A stretch of DNA of 64,000 bases from NCBI RefSeq assembly GCF_049243985.1, contig NC_135377.1, positions 32,751,255-32,815,254 of the forward strand, given 5' to 3'. Source of the stretch: Paroedura picta. Lineage: Eukaryota; Chordata; Lepidosauria; Squamata; Gekkonidae. The notes under the pieces are model-generated. The model was given only the letters and a program-made list of their open reading frames with translations. It ran no database searches and was not told where the DNA came from. Position numbers and translations under genes: made by a program. Below are positions 11,805-45,732 of the stretch, piece by piece. Each line of letters begins with the position of its first letter. Positions within the stretch are counted from its first letter, which is position 1.

Positions 11805-12335
11805 ACTCACGGGACAGTGCTAGTCACCCTGACGGATGACCTCTGTTGCCAGTGTTCAACACGACCATGAGCTTCTAGCTCACTGCCTCGCCAAAATATG
11901 GAGGACAGTCCTCCAGTGGCCGATCTCCTTCCTGTGGGATTGTGGACAGAAGGTAGCAACAGGAGAGAAATCGTCAAGCCATCAACAACTCACTTGTGAA
12001 GTCCCGCAAGGAGTGGACTCTCTCCAATTTTGTTCAATATCGTAATGTGCCCTCGTGCCCAACTGGTACAGAAGTTAGGACTGGGTTGTCATCAATATGC
12101 AGATGACACTCAGCTCTTCCTCCTGATGGATGACCACCCTGACTCTCCCCCAGAAGTATTAGCCAGATGCCTAGAAGCAGTAATAAGATGGCACAAGGAG
12201 AGTCATCTGAAGCTCAATCCTTCAAAGATGGAGGTCCTGTGGCTGGGTAGGAAGGGACCATGTGAGGAAGCATGCCTGCCCACCCTGGATAGTGAGCAGC
12301 TCCTTGGGGTCAGAGATGCTGAGCAAGTTTTGCTC
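11805..12335 (+). mobile_element. L2-clade LINE reverse transcriptase fragment
   Basis: The + strand encodes LVTLTDDL-like residues at the start, then FNIVMCPRAQLVQKLGLGC, the catalytic block HQYADDTQLFLLM at about 12092-12130, and LKLNPSKMEVLWLGRK. This is the palm region of an L2 reverse transcriptase. Frame changes separate the blocks. About 90 bp of another interspersed repeat (CAGAGATCAGTTCCC, 11690-11790) precedes it. Compare the opposite-strand L2 at 12648-14215. Confidence 0.85.
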
Positions 12336-12545
12336 ACTTAGGACTGATAGATGATATTTGCAGCCACATGTGTAGGAAATTGTTCATGCAGTGTTGGGGC
12401 AGATTCATACTCATGACCACTGTACTTATGAGACCCTCAATAATAATAATATCATATACTGATTTGAATACAGTAAAAATCGGATCTACATGGATCCTCA
12501 CGGATCCTCCATGTGCTGTAACACAGTTTACTAATATAATAGGAT

Positions 12546-12648
12546 TAACTTTTGCTTATATATTCCTACAGTTATGATGGTCAGTTCTTAGTCTGACGAA
12601 GAGTGCTTGCACTCAAAAGCTCACGCCTTGAATAAATCTTTGTTGAAG
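12546..12648 (+). mobile_element. Penelope-like tail abutting an L2
   Basis: The order is GTTATGATGGTCAGTTCTTA, GTCTGACGAAGAGTGC, GCACTCAAAAGCTCACGCC, TTGAATAAATCTTTGTTG. The core (12591-12627) has the hammerhead-like layout. It is the same subfamily as 20349-20510, on the opposite strand. It stops where the L2 reverse transcriptase begins, so the two insertions are joined. Confidence 0.6.
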
Positions 12649-13364
12649 GTAATTACCAGAACCTTTAGTCTGATCCGGAATTCAACTGGTAACCATTGCA
12701 GCTGATGGAGAATAGGCCGGATATGGGACCTCCATGGTGTTGCCGTGAGGATCCTGGCTGCTGCATTTTGAACTAGTTGTAGTTTCCGGGTCAGGGCTAA
12801 GGGCAGGCCTGCGTAGAGCGAGTTACAAAAGTCCAGTCTAGAGGTGACCGTCGCATGGATCACTGTGGCTAGGTGTTCCGGGGCCAGGTAGGGCGCTAGT
12901 AGTTTGGCTTGGCGGAGATGGTAGAATGCCAGCCGCGCTACCTTTGTGATCTGGGCCTCCATTGTGAGGGAGGCGTCCAGAATCACGCCTAGGTTCCTGG
13001 CGGAGTGAGCCGTAGAGAGCTGCACCCCATCCAGGGTAGGCAGGCGCGCTTCCTCGCATGGGTCCTTCCTACCTAGCCACAGGACCTCCGTCTTTGAAGG
13101 ATTGAGCTTCAGACGACTCTGCTTGAGCCATCTCGTCACTGCTTCCAGGCAGCTGGCTAATGCTTCTGGGGGAAAGTCAGGGCGGCCATCCATCAGGAGG
13201 AAGAGCTGTGTGTCATCTGCATATTGATGGCAAGCCAGGCCAAACTTCCGTACCAGCTGTGCGAGAGGGCGCATGAAGATGTTGAATAGGATAGGAGAGA
13301 GGACCGCTCCTTGTGGGACTCCACAAGTAAGTTGCCGGCGGCCTGATGTTTTCTCTCCTATTGC

Positions 13365-13640
13365 CAGTTTGGTGTAGTGGTTAGGAGTGCGGACTTGTAA
13401 TCTGGCATGCCAGGTTCGATTCTGCGCTCCCCCACATGCAACCACCTGGGTGACCTTGGGCTCGCCACGGCACTGATAAAACTGTTCTGACCGGGCAGTG
13501 ATATCAGTGCTCTCTCAGCCTCACCCACCCCACAGGGTGTCTGTTGTGGGGGGAGGAATGGGAAGGCGACTGTAAGCCGCTTTGAGCCTCCTTCGGGTAG
13601 GGAAAAGCGGCATATAAGAACCAACTCTTCTTCTTCTTCT
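13365..13640 (+). mobile_element. Sauria-type SINE inserted in L2
   Basis: It starts CCAGTTTGGTGTAGTGGTTA, has the B box GGTTCGATTC, and ends AACCAACTC(TTC)n. It splits the L2 reverse transcriptase between the residues for RGQRVA and IGEKTSGR, so it is younger than that L2. TTGC occurs on both flanks. Confidence 0.92.
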
Positions 13641-13897
13641 TGCAACCCTCTGTCCACGATCCTGGAGGAAGGAGATCAGCCATTGAAGGGCTGTCCCTTG
13701 TATTCCAGCATCGATGAGGCGGCGAGCTAGAAGCTCGTGATCGACTGTGTCGAACGCTGCTGAGAGGTCTAATAATATCAGCAGTGCCAACCCGCCTCGA
13801 TCCAACTGGCGACGGAGGTCGTCCGTCAGGGCAACTAGCGCTGTCTCTACCCCATGGCCAGGCCGGAAGCCTGACTGGGTTGGGTCTAGGACCAAAG

Positions 13898-14055
13898 CTT
13901 CTTATTTTATTTATTTATTTATTTATTTATCATACTTCTATACCGCCCTCCCCGGAGGCTCAATACATAAAACATTCTGTAGAACATGTATAACTGATAA
14001 CTAATAATTGTAACCAAATAACAACACAGTATAACAGTAAACAATAAACAGTAAA
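13898..14055 (-). mobile_element. L2 3' end nested in the larger L2
   Basis: A (TTTA)n run followed by CTATACCGCCCTCCCCGGAG. This equals the 3' end seen at 59590 (TATATCTCGCCCTCCCCGAAG), which is joined there to an L2 reverse transcriptase. It separates the N-terminal and palm parts of the surrounding L2. Confidence 0.65.
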
Positions 14056-14261
14056 CTTCCAGGTATTCTGTCAGTTGGTTTGCGACGGTTTCTATCGTCT
14101 TGCCCAGAAATGCTAAGTGCGAGACGGGCCTGTAGATGTTAGGCTCTTGTGGGTTTAGAGATGTTTTTTTCAACAGTGGACGTACCACAGCCTCTTTCAA
14201 ACCCTCCGGGAATTCTCCTGTTGTTAGAGATCATCTAGAATATCTATCAGATCATCTAGAA

Positions 14262-14650
14262 TACTGATAGCCACAGCATACACCACAAAAATTACAGATC
14301 CACACCATGGCAACACCACAGAGCAAAAACATGATTCCAGTGCATGGATCCTTATGGATCCTCAAGGTTTTTGCACTGGGTATCCCACACTAACCATCAA
14401 ATCACATATCATGTCCATGGCCACAGCTTACACAATCACAGATCTATGTCTTTACGGAGACATTATGGAACAAAGCTATGATTCTCAAGTACAGATCCTG
14501 ATGGTTCCAGAGTTGTTGCCCTGGGTCACTCCAAACTACCAAATCACATGTGCCCATGGCCACAGTTTGCACTATAAAAATCACAGGTTTTTATCTTTGG
14601 GGTGACACAATGGAGCAAAAACATGAATATGGGGTGACCAAGAAAGTTTT
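14262..14650 (+). repeat. About 138-bp tandem repeat, nearly three units
   Basis: GAGCAAAAACATGATTCCAG recurs diverged near 14330, 14468 and 14612. CATGGCCACAGCTTACAC recurs as CATGGCCACAGTTTGCAC about 140 bp on. The units share BamHI-like GGATCC words. It is non-coding and looks like a stranded piece of satellite-type DNA. A short related GGATCC-rich block is at 12480-12525. Confidence 0.65.
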
Positions 14651-14924
14651 GGGTGCATGGATTTTGTAGTACAGGCTGTGGCAATGGACAGGGTGCACCC
14701 ACAAGTTTAGATCCAACTTTCCCCCACCCCCCTCCATTACCTCCCAATGGTTTTCAAGCACTTGAGTCTCAGAGATACAACCGCTTGAAAAGGGATGGGG
14801 GGGTCTTGTCTGTAAAACACTTGCTCTGCCTCGCTTCTCCCCAAACAGCTATTGCTTTATTTCTATATTTGATTACACCTTTCTCAGTAACAAGCTGCTA
14901 ATTCTGGGGTCTGAAGTTATAGAA

Positions 14925-15015
14925 TCATGGAATCATAGAATCATAGAGTTGGAAGGGGCCATACAGGCCATCTAGTCCAACCCCCTGCTCAACGCAGGAT
15001 CAGCCCAAAGCATCC
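14925..15015 (-). mobile_element. CR1 3' end fragment
   Basis: ATAGAATCATGGAATCATAG repeats, then GTTGGAAGGGGCCATACAGG and TCTAGTCCAACCCCCTG, the reverse complement of the CR1 3' terminus. Severely 5'-truncated. Confidence 0.88.
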
Positions 15016-15289
15016 AAGTTACAATAAAGCCTTGCAATTAACGAAAGAAGGAACAGGTCGGGGAGGATATCTCGGGGAGGTCAGCCAGGACCTATGCCTC
15101 AGGCCCGCAGTCTCCCACCGTCGAGCCCCCCACCAGAAACTGCCTGGCAAAAAAACGGTGCATACATAATTTAACAGCAACCCAGTACAATTCATTTTCT
15201 CAGCAATAAGACCAAAAGTAAAACGAATGCTAAAACCAAATCTAAAGGCCACTAGAAAAGAACCGTATCAGCATAAAATAACCATGAAC

Positions 15290-15960
15290 ATGATATGCTG
15301 CAGTCGCCCGAGTGCCTTTGCCTTCCCTCAGAAGAGCAACCGGCCTCAGCTCCCTTCCCTGCCGCGACTGAGGCTGAAAGGGCGCAGCCGGCGCAGGCGC
15401 AGACTCTCTCCCGGAGCGCATCCCCCTGGAACCGCGCGTACGTCACAGGTGTGCTCCGTCGCCTCCCCCTCCCGCCGTGTGCGGTGTGCGCGGAAGGGTT
15501 TGATTGGAGGAGAAGCCTGACAACCTCCTGTCTCCACAGCAACCCGCCGGCTTCCCCTGGCCACGGCTCTGGAGAAGCCTCTTCTTGGCCGCTGTCGTGG
15601 CACGCCGAGAGCCCCCAGAGGGGTAGCGGGCCGCGGTGCGAGGAGGCAGCAGGCAGGCAGGCAGGCAGGAAGGGAGGGAGGTGGGCGGGCCGGCCGGCCG
15701 GGATGAAGGCCGGGGTTTGACGGCCGCGCCGTCTCCATAGAAACGGCTCACGAGGCTAGCGTGCGTCAAGCGGTTTTCTTTTGGGGAGGGGGCGGCTCAG
15801 GCCTCGCCGGGACCAAGAGCGAGATCCGGGGGAGGGGAGCGGACAGCTCCACCGCCCCTTTCGAGTGAGGCGACCATTGGGGAGGGCGGCTAACTAGCCC
15901 TGCTCAGTCTGCAGAACCGCGTCCGCCTTTTAAGCGGCCAAGACTTTACACTCACTTTAC
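15290..15960 (+). promoter_or_regulatory. PPP1R42: CpG island, likely PPP1R42 promoter with two X-boxes
   Basis: A GC- and CpG-rich block 3.0-3.6 kb upstream of the PPP1R42 start codon, on an AT-rich background. It contains an inverted CCAAT box (ATTGG, 15503-15507) and two RFX-type motifs: GTCTCCACAGCAAC at 15530-15543 and GTCTCCATAGAAAC at 15731-15744. The second fits the X-box consensus GTYNCCATRGNAAC at every position and the first differs at one. RFX factors drive ciliary and testis genes, which fits a centrosome/basal-body protein. Use by PPP1R42 is inferred from position; the first exon boundary was not resolved. Confidence 0.7.
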
Positions 15961-18854
15961 ACTAATCCTCCCCCCCCCCACACGCACACAGACACACACT
16001 TGTGCGGCTCCCGTAGGCACTGGTGAGCTGAATAGCTGCGGCCCTGTTCTCCTGGTACTTTTCTTCTAGCCAGAAGAACAAAATCTGAAATGACTCCTGG
16101 CTTAAAGAAAAATCCTGGGGGAGAGGGACTGCAAGGAGGTAAGGCCGGGGGGGGGGGGCGGGGGGGTACCTCACCTCGTCAATAAACTCAGGCCTTCATG
16201 TTCAGTGTGGTCCGGATACGGGGGTCTCTGAAATGAGCTGTGGTTATTTACTTGCTGTGTGGGGATCAGATGTCATTTCTCAGTAGACTGTTTCTGATTG
16301 CATTTATGTTTTCTTGCATTTTCCTGATGTTTGGACCTGATTTTTTTGCAGTTGGGAAAAGGTGACTCTTCTATCCCTGTCTAGTACCATGACCCAATAC
16401 TATTTAAATTGCTATATAGAACATGGCATAAATGTCAAAGGCATTTCTTAAATAGTGCCTCAATTATGCCAATGACAGTTTTCTTTATTGATATCCATTA
16501 AACTTTTAAAGAAGTTTTTAAAAACACTTACCAGCCCTTTAAAAAACAGGAGTGAACACTGGCCACCCACCCTACACCCAATCAGCTACGCTCTGCAAAT
16601 GGCAAGCCTCTTTTATGCCTTGTGTGTCACCTCTGTGCTGCTGGAATGAATATCTTGCTATTTGATTTTTTTTTAAGTGCTGAACAAAGAATGCAAGAAT
16701 AGCATTTGACTCTGGACTGTGGCTAGTAGAATTGTTTACAAAATCCAACATTTCTGGGTATAACTTTGATTTTATGAAAAGTTTCAAAAACATTTTGAAA
16801 TACAAATGTATATTTAAGTGATATTTATAAGATAATCCAGTGCACACATGAGTTCCCACCTAGAAGAATATTAGGTTCCAAGATCCACATCAAGTTGCTT
16901 TTTAAGGACTGCTTATGGTGGAGGATAGTGAAGAAAACGATAACACATGTCCGTTGCAAACAAACTTGTTTTGTGTTTATGTTGATAATTTGAGCAAAGA
17001 AAGGTTGATGAGCTCATCAACTGCTATTTGTTCTAATATAAGTCTGCTGGGTTAACCAAAAACCAGTTCAAATCTATATGTACAATTCAGATTAGTGTTT
17101 AATTTTTATTAACTTGCATTTTGTTGTAACAGGGACCCTATTCACAGGTTATACTGGATGCATGTACAATCCATGAACAGTGTACACTTGATTTTTATTT
17201 ATACATGCACTGACTAATTCTTATGTTACAGTCATCATGCATATAGCTGAATGTGCAACTGAAACCCCACATTGATCCAGGTTCTGGTACCTGGATTAAT
17301 TTGTAAAATGGACATTCATTTGCTCTTTATTACCAGCAGGTTGTACATATGTTCACAGTAATATGTTAACGGAGCTAATATATCCTATTTCAGTAGTATT
17401 ATCACTGAAATGTAATTGGCAGTTCAGTTCCAACCATATTCAACCAAAAAGAGGTCTCGCAGCAGAACTGAAAATGTTACTTTCCTGGGAATGTCCCATT
17501 GAATATACTTGACTAGCATTCTGAATAGACCTACTTAGGATTGCTCTCAGTTAATCAAAAATTTAGATTGAGGAACTAAGGTCACAAACATAGGCATCAT
17601 TTTTAAAAAGTATACAAGTATAAACTGCTGGTGGCAGGAACCATCACTCAAAGAATAAAATGTTTCTTTTTAAATCATGGGTGAAACAGTCTGTGTACAT
17701 ATGTAAGGTCATTTTTAAGTACTACCAGTTTTATTCATATTAAAAAGATAAGCTGATTAATCTGTAAAATATTTAACATTATTTATAGTCTGCAGTTTTC
17801 ACAGTAGCATAGACCACAATTCATACCAATCTATCCAAGTGCTACTGCATTGCTTGTGTGAAAAAAACCTTCTGGACTAATTCAGTTTTGCATAGTTTGC
17901 AGAAACCAGGGTGCAGTCTGCGCGAGGCTTTTTACCCAGTCCAAATGAATCCCTCCCATCTACACTGAATTCGATTTGCATGTTGATTTTGTGCACTTTA
18001 AATCTTCCCTCTGTAACATGCATGATTGATTCATGGTGACCCTACCTTTCCCTCACAATATCCTGGGGTGGATATAAGCCTCGATATTTCAGAAACCGCT
18101 ATGAGGAAATGTACAGCTCTCTGCTTTTTCCAAATTAACTTCCTGCTTAGCTGTAGTCTTCCCTGATTGGTCAGGGCATCAGTTCAAAGTCTTCCTGGTT
18201 CCCGGTTGCAAGGCTTGTCTTAAAGTGACTGCACTCCAGAAGCCCTAACTTCTCTCACCAGAGATTTGCCTCTTGGTGTTTTTTCCCCCTCCTCTGCTGT
18301 CTCCAATCCTCTCCCACACACACACCTGTTCAAGAAAAGAAAGAGGCTCCTGCTGCGCTTGGCTCACCCCCCCCCCCATCCTGAGCTTCCCCAATCGAGT
18401 GCAGAACACTTTCTGTTTCAATGGGGGGTGGGATAGAGGAAGACCCAAGTTCTAATCAATCTGAATTCAGCGTGATCCACAATGGAATAAACAAAGTAAG
18501 TGCAGAATCAGCCCAGGAGAGTGGAAGCCTTCCTGACCTCCATAGGCAGGCCATTCCACAAGGCCACAACAGAGAACGCATGTGTACAGGCAGTTGTTGA
18601 TTTTTGCTATTTGTCTGATAAGATCTTCTTAAATAGCTGGCAATCGTACTTCCAGTAAAACTAGTAAGGATTACTTTATTCATGTAATAATGTATAAGTA
18701 AAACTGGGATGGTAAATATTGTCCCCTGTACTCATCAAAAATTAGAAAAATTGTTAGCATATATATGAAAGAAATCCTATTCCAGTTGGAATATTTTGTA
18801 GAAACTAGATTGTTACAGGAAAAGTACATGATAACAATAATTTTTGTTTTAAAG
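15961..18854 (+). other. Probable first intron of PPP1R42, no exon seen
   Basis: Lies between the CpG island and the acceptor before the start codon. It holds poly-G/C tracts near 15968 and 16148, a (CA)n run near 18313, and a short TAAGTCCC-type MITE remnant near 17485-17545. A GTGAGCT word near 16023 could be a donor but nothing proves it. Confidence 0.45.
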
Positions 18855-18912
18855 GCTCTGTGCAACAAAGATACTTTGTATCACCTCAGAGAACTGGATT
18901 TATTATAAAACA

Positions 18913-41358
<22,446 letters not shown>

Positions 41359-41559
41359 ATGCCTCTGTATTCCAGGGACTGGACGGACATCCTTTTATGC
41401 TATAGAAGGAAAAAATGGAGCTACACAGTAGAAGAAAATCAACTTGAGTTGGAGAAGGTTAACATTTTAACTCAGAAAACACTAAATGCTATTTCAAACA
41501 GTTTTCACAATACAAAACTTAGAATTTTATTTTTGTATAATAGATGTATCAACTTCTTA

Positions 41560-41565
41560 AATAAA
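41560..41565 (+). promoter_or_regulatory. Polyadenylation signal of PPP1R42
   Basis: AATAAA about 200 bp after the stop codon, giving a short 3' UTR of roughly 225 bp. Confidence 0.65.
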
Positions 41566-41589
41566 AAGGTTTAAAATAAGATGTGCAAA

Positions 41590-44500
41590 GTTCTTTGTGT
41601 AACGTGGAATACAATCCTTATCCTACTAAAGTCATTGGTAATTTTCCCAAATGATAATACAGAAGCTACATATTGCACAGTTGCCAGTCCTTTCAGTGTG
41701 AAGATCCATCAAAGTTAGTAGGACGATGTCAAAGTAAATTGTCAGCAAACTATAAAGTTTGGAACTGAGGCAGCAACAGCTCTGTTAGAGGGTCAGGTTG
41801 ATCCCAGTGATGCCTAGGATTAGACAAGGAACAACATACATGGTCTTCCACTAGTTATGCTTATCATTGCTGCACCGCCCAAAATAATATCTTGTCTGAT
41901 TCACTGCTCAAGGCCAAACAAAACTGAGATGCTGGATATTAATATTTTCCCAACATTTTTTTTTACTGAAATAAACCTGGTGTGCAAATTCTGTCAATGA
42001 GAGAGAAGATGCTTAAACTTTTTCCTTTCAGAACATTTGCCCCATCAGTATTGCCTTCTTCCCAACTTTTTTTTCTTCCCTGACCAAAGAAAGATACAGA
42101 GACCATCTACCAAGCCTCCCACATGTAGGAAGCCAGCTGAGAAGCAAGTTTGTAAAAATGGCCCACAGAGAAAAGCATAAGGATCTTCCCCCAGTCATGT
42201 TCAGACACAAGTGCTGCACTTCAGCAAGCATGTAACATCTAATTTAGCTCTCAATATAAACTGCTTAGAACTTAAAAACTATTTTACATGATATAGTTGT
42301 TTGGAAGATGGTTCCGTTGGTTTCATAGGGGCTTAATGCCAAATTAATGTGTTTAAAGAATATGCCAGTTGGCTTACGTTCATGAACTTCAACATAAATG
42401 GGACATTTATGCAACATAAATTACATAGTCAAAATCCCTAAAGAAAATATTGTCCATCCTAAATAAATTATAACTGCAGTTCTAACATGTTTAGTCTGGA
42501 GTAATCCCATAAAAATCAGTAGGACAACTCCAAAAGAAAACAATGCAAGAACTATAATATAAATGACTTTCGGTTATTGCACACTTATGTCTTCAATATC
42601 CTGCACCTTGCTTTTTGTCCTTTAAATCACCTTTTCCTCAGACCCCATTTCCTAAATTATACTTAAAGTTTAAGCTTTTAATTTTCTTGGCCAAATAAGG
42701 GACAACAAATATTCCAGACTTTATTTTTCTGTCTTGCTGGGTCAATGATTTGATTTATTGTGTCTATGTTATCACACAATCAAAATTTCATTCCCAGTGT
42801 TTGGTTGGGATAATTCTACACCCTGCCTATTTATTTTGAATGTCTCTTCTCATTAATGTTACAGAACTGTAATTACCAGCCATCCAAATATAACTTTTCG
42901 GTACCCCCTTATAAATGGGTGTGTGTCTATATTTTAGGTACCCTAGCAGCACCAAATGTATCAACTAAGTATGTAATTCATTTTCTGCTTTGAGAAAGAT
43001 TTTTTTAAATATTGGAATATTTTAATGCAAAAAGCCACTTTAAATTGGGACTGCCTCCCCTTTGAACAGCATAAAGGTAAAGGGAAAGGTATCCCCTGTG
43101 CAAGCACCGGGTCATGTCTGATCCTTGGGGTGACGCCCTCTAGCATTTTCTTGGCAGACTCAATACAGGGTGGTTTGCCATTCCCTTCCCCAGTCATTAC
43201 CATTTTACCCCCCCAGCAAGCTGAGTACTCATTTTACTGACCTTGGAAGGATGGAAGGCTGAGTCAACCTTGAGCCAGCTGCTGGGATCGAACTCCCAGC
43301 CTCATAGAGCTTCAGACAGCATGTCAGCTGCTTTACCACTCTGCGCCACAATGCCCACTCACAAATGGTTCTTCCATGTCTTATAGTTGATTATTTACGC
43401 ACTGGAGGTTTCATGCCGTGCTGCAGGCTGGAGTTTTAGTCGTGGCAGGTTGCCCCACCTCTTCCTGCATCCACACGGGGGATCATTTGGCCCAGTGCAC
43501 CTCACCAACCCCCAATTTGTGCTCCTGCATGGGAGCTGGGGCAGTGAAGTTCCCAGTGCGTAAACGGTCAGTTGTGAAAGTTATTTGCCATACAGCTTGA
43601 TGATGGTGGGAGTCTGCTGTTCACAAAAGCCTAAATTCTGTGTTGTGTGTGTGTGTGCGCGCGCGTTTTAAGTGATTTTGACATTTGGGGAATCCCATTC
43701 CCAAGAATTTCTCCTTAGTGGGGATTGTAGCCCAATTTGTGGCAAATTCCAAAATGCTCTTCTATATTTGTATTCACTGAAGTCAACTTCTTAAATAACA
43801 ATGTTGAGAAATTTAGTGGGGACAATTTAGCCCATTCCTGCTTGCAGTTGAACCATAGACAAGTTGCAATATGAATTCCCTGTTTGATTGGAACAGACTT
43901 GGAATCGAAGAGCATTACCAGATCTCTGCAAAAATCATTACATGAAGCAGTTACTAATACTGAGAATTAAAATTATAGTTATCTACAATTGGATCTCTCA
44001 TTTAAATCTTATTTAATATACTTAGAAGAGTTGTGAGCTTTTTAACCTGGACTTCAAGTATTACTATTTGTTCATTATTGGAAGCATGGAAAAGTTACTG
44101 GAAAAAAGAACAGTGGCTTTCTACTCTTTGGCAAAGCAAAGGTCAGTTCTGGCAAATTCTAAAAAGAAACAATAATGGAGGGGAAAGAGAAAAAACTTAT
44201 GAAAAGATTGTTTAACCTCCGAGCCTAACGTTTAAATTACTCCCCTCCAGCAAAACGGTTACTTTATCCTAACCCAAACAATTTTCATAAAGAACAATTT
44301 CAACATTTGTATCTAGAGAATATAGGCATTGCACTCAATTGTGCAAATGCCTTCCAGGCTTTTAATGGAAAGATGATTAATTCACAGAGCCTGCAACTAT
44401 TTCCTTGTGGAGAGTGAGATATGGTGCCAGCTAACAGTTCGTTGAGAGTGTCCGTTCCCATCTTGTGGTCCCCAGGTTGCAAAGTATGGCTCAGTGCCAG

Positions 44501-44750
44501 CACTGACTCTTATTTTGAAACTCTTTGGGATTTCACATGGAATAAGCAAACTGCAGCCCTGTCCAGACCTAGGAATCAAGCAGAAAACTGAGGGCAGAGG
44601 AATTAAAATCATCTAGAAATACCCAGCTAATTTAGAGCAGTAGACAGTGTATTTGCACAGAAATGTCATGGAAATGCTCATTTGAAATCTATGGTTTGCT
44701 TACAAATCAGAATCCAGCGGCATTGATGTAAATGGATAGATGGACGTACT
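41590..44750. other. Intergenic, PPP1R42 to TCF24, first part
   Basis: A tRNA SINE at 43073-43352 (minus; same family as 31105-31390) and a (TG)n/(CG)n run at 43640-43666. The rest shows nothing recognised. Confidence 0.55.
43073..43352 (-). mobile_element. tRNA-derived SINE with ACCTTT tail
   Basis: CCTGTGCAAGCACCGGGTCA, GACGCCCTCTAGCATTTTC and GGGATCGAACTCCCAGC on the + strand are the reverse of tail, body and B box. Full length, minus strand. Confidence 0.88.
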
Positions 44751-44758
44751 GCCTACAC

Positions 44759-44894
44759 CAGGGGTAGTCAAACTGCGGCCCTCCAGATGTCCATGGACTA
44801 CAATTCCCAGGAGCCCCTGCCAGCGTTCGCTGGCAGGGGCTCCTGGGAATTGTAGTCCATGGACATCTGGAGGGCCGCAGTTTGACTACCCCTG
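44759..44894. mobile_element. Perfect foldback hAT MITE with 8-bp target duplication
   Basis: The whole 136-bp element is a palindrome: CAGGGGTAGTCAAACTGCGG at the left pairs with its complement at the right, meeting at GCCAGCGTTCGCTGGC. It is flanked on both sides by GCCTACAC (44751-44758 and 44895-44902). The TIR motif and 8-bp duplication identify a hAT element. The near-perfect arms and exact duplication indicate a recent insertion. Confidence 0.95.
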
Positions 44895-45028
44895 GCCTAC
44901 ACCTACTGAAATCTGTTAGTAAAAAGAGCTTAACTCTTGCTGAATCATATCTCAGACTAGGGGGAAATACCTTCTATCATACAATAGCTCTTTAGTTGTA
45001 TCATTCTTGTCTTCCAGTAAATGTGTAG

Positions 45029-45575
45029 ATAAGCCTTCTCAATCATTTTAATGCTTCAAGAAACCCCAGAAGTGATGTCAGCTGGTCACACCTTCCTGCC
45101 ACATCCATAGAAGTTATATGTCACCAGAAGTTACATCACCCAGACACTCCCACCGGATGTAACATCATGCTCCATTGCCCCCCTGCCTCTCATCGCCAGA
45201 AATGGTCCAGCAGTCTACTCTGCCAGGACAGAAACCGGGTTGGGGCAGGTATCTGCCACTCTGTCACTCCCTGCCGCCACCACAACAATGTAGTTGTTAA
45301 AATTAGAGTACTTACCTCTCTGGACTCCAGTTGCTACCACATGAGATGACCCTCAACCAGCAAGGATTTTTATGACCAGGATCCCTCGCTTTTCCACCTC
45401 TGGAGGCCTATCATTGGCCATTTTGGGAGGGGGCGGGTTGATATAACCATATACCATAATATCACTAATTTTTAATTTAAAATATTAAAATTAATTAACC
45501 CCCACCTTATTAGTAAAACCCTTCTAGGACCAGCAGGAAACCCCAGGGTTTCACAAAGCTCCTGTTGAGAAAGCC
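45029..45575 (-). mobile_element. hAT-like element, relative of 6745-7065
   Basis: The right end, AAACCCCAGGGTTTCACAAA then TGTTGAGAAAGCCTG, is the reverse complement of the 6.7-kb left end. The left side, AAGCCTTCTCAATCATTTT, matches its right end. It is longer than the 6.7-kb copy. Confidence 0.6.
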
Positions 45576-45732
45576 TGGTGTACACAGTATGTTGTATTCT
45601 CATTTAGCACCTTAATTCACATGAGATGGTTTCTGTTTTCCTTGCTGTCTTTGGATCTTTAAGTTACTGCAATGGTTTGCAAGTGACCATTCTGTGGAAT
45701 TCTCTCTCCTAGGAGGTCTCTGTGTACACTTT

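Larger units (their letters stand above)
12648..14215 (-). mobile_element. L2-clade LINE ORF2, nested by a SINE and another L2 3' end
   Basis: Reading on the reverse strand: at 14215-14056, VVRPLLKKTSLNPQEPN and YRPVSHLAFLGKTIE; at 13895-13645, GFRPGHGVETALVALTDDL and LLDLSAAFDTVDHELLARRL; at 13360-12648, TCGVPQGAVLSPILFN, HQYADDTQLFLLMDG, TSRLDFCNSLYAGLPL and LQWLPVEFRIRLKVLV. It is interrupted at 13898-14055 by an L2 3' tail and at 13365-13640 by a Sauria SINE. The catalytic YADD is kept and the pieces stay open over long runs, so this is one of the younger L2 copies here. The endonuclease region is missing. Confidence 0.9.

Noticed and set aside
1-15000. COPS5 exons expected upstream of PPP1R42
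   Set aside because: Read for the C-terminal COPS5 motifs on the + strand and found none; the gene probably lies outside the window.
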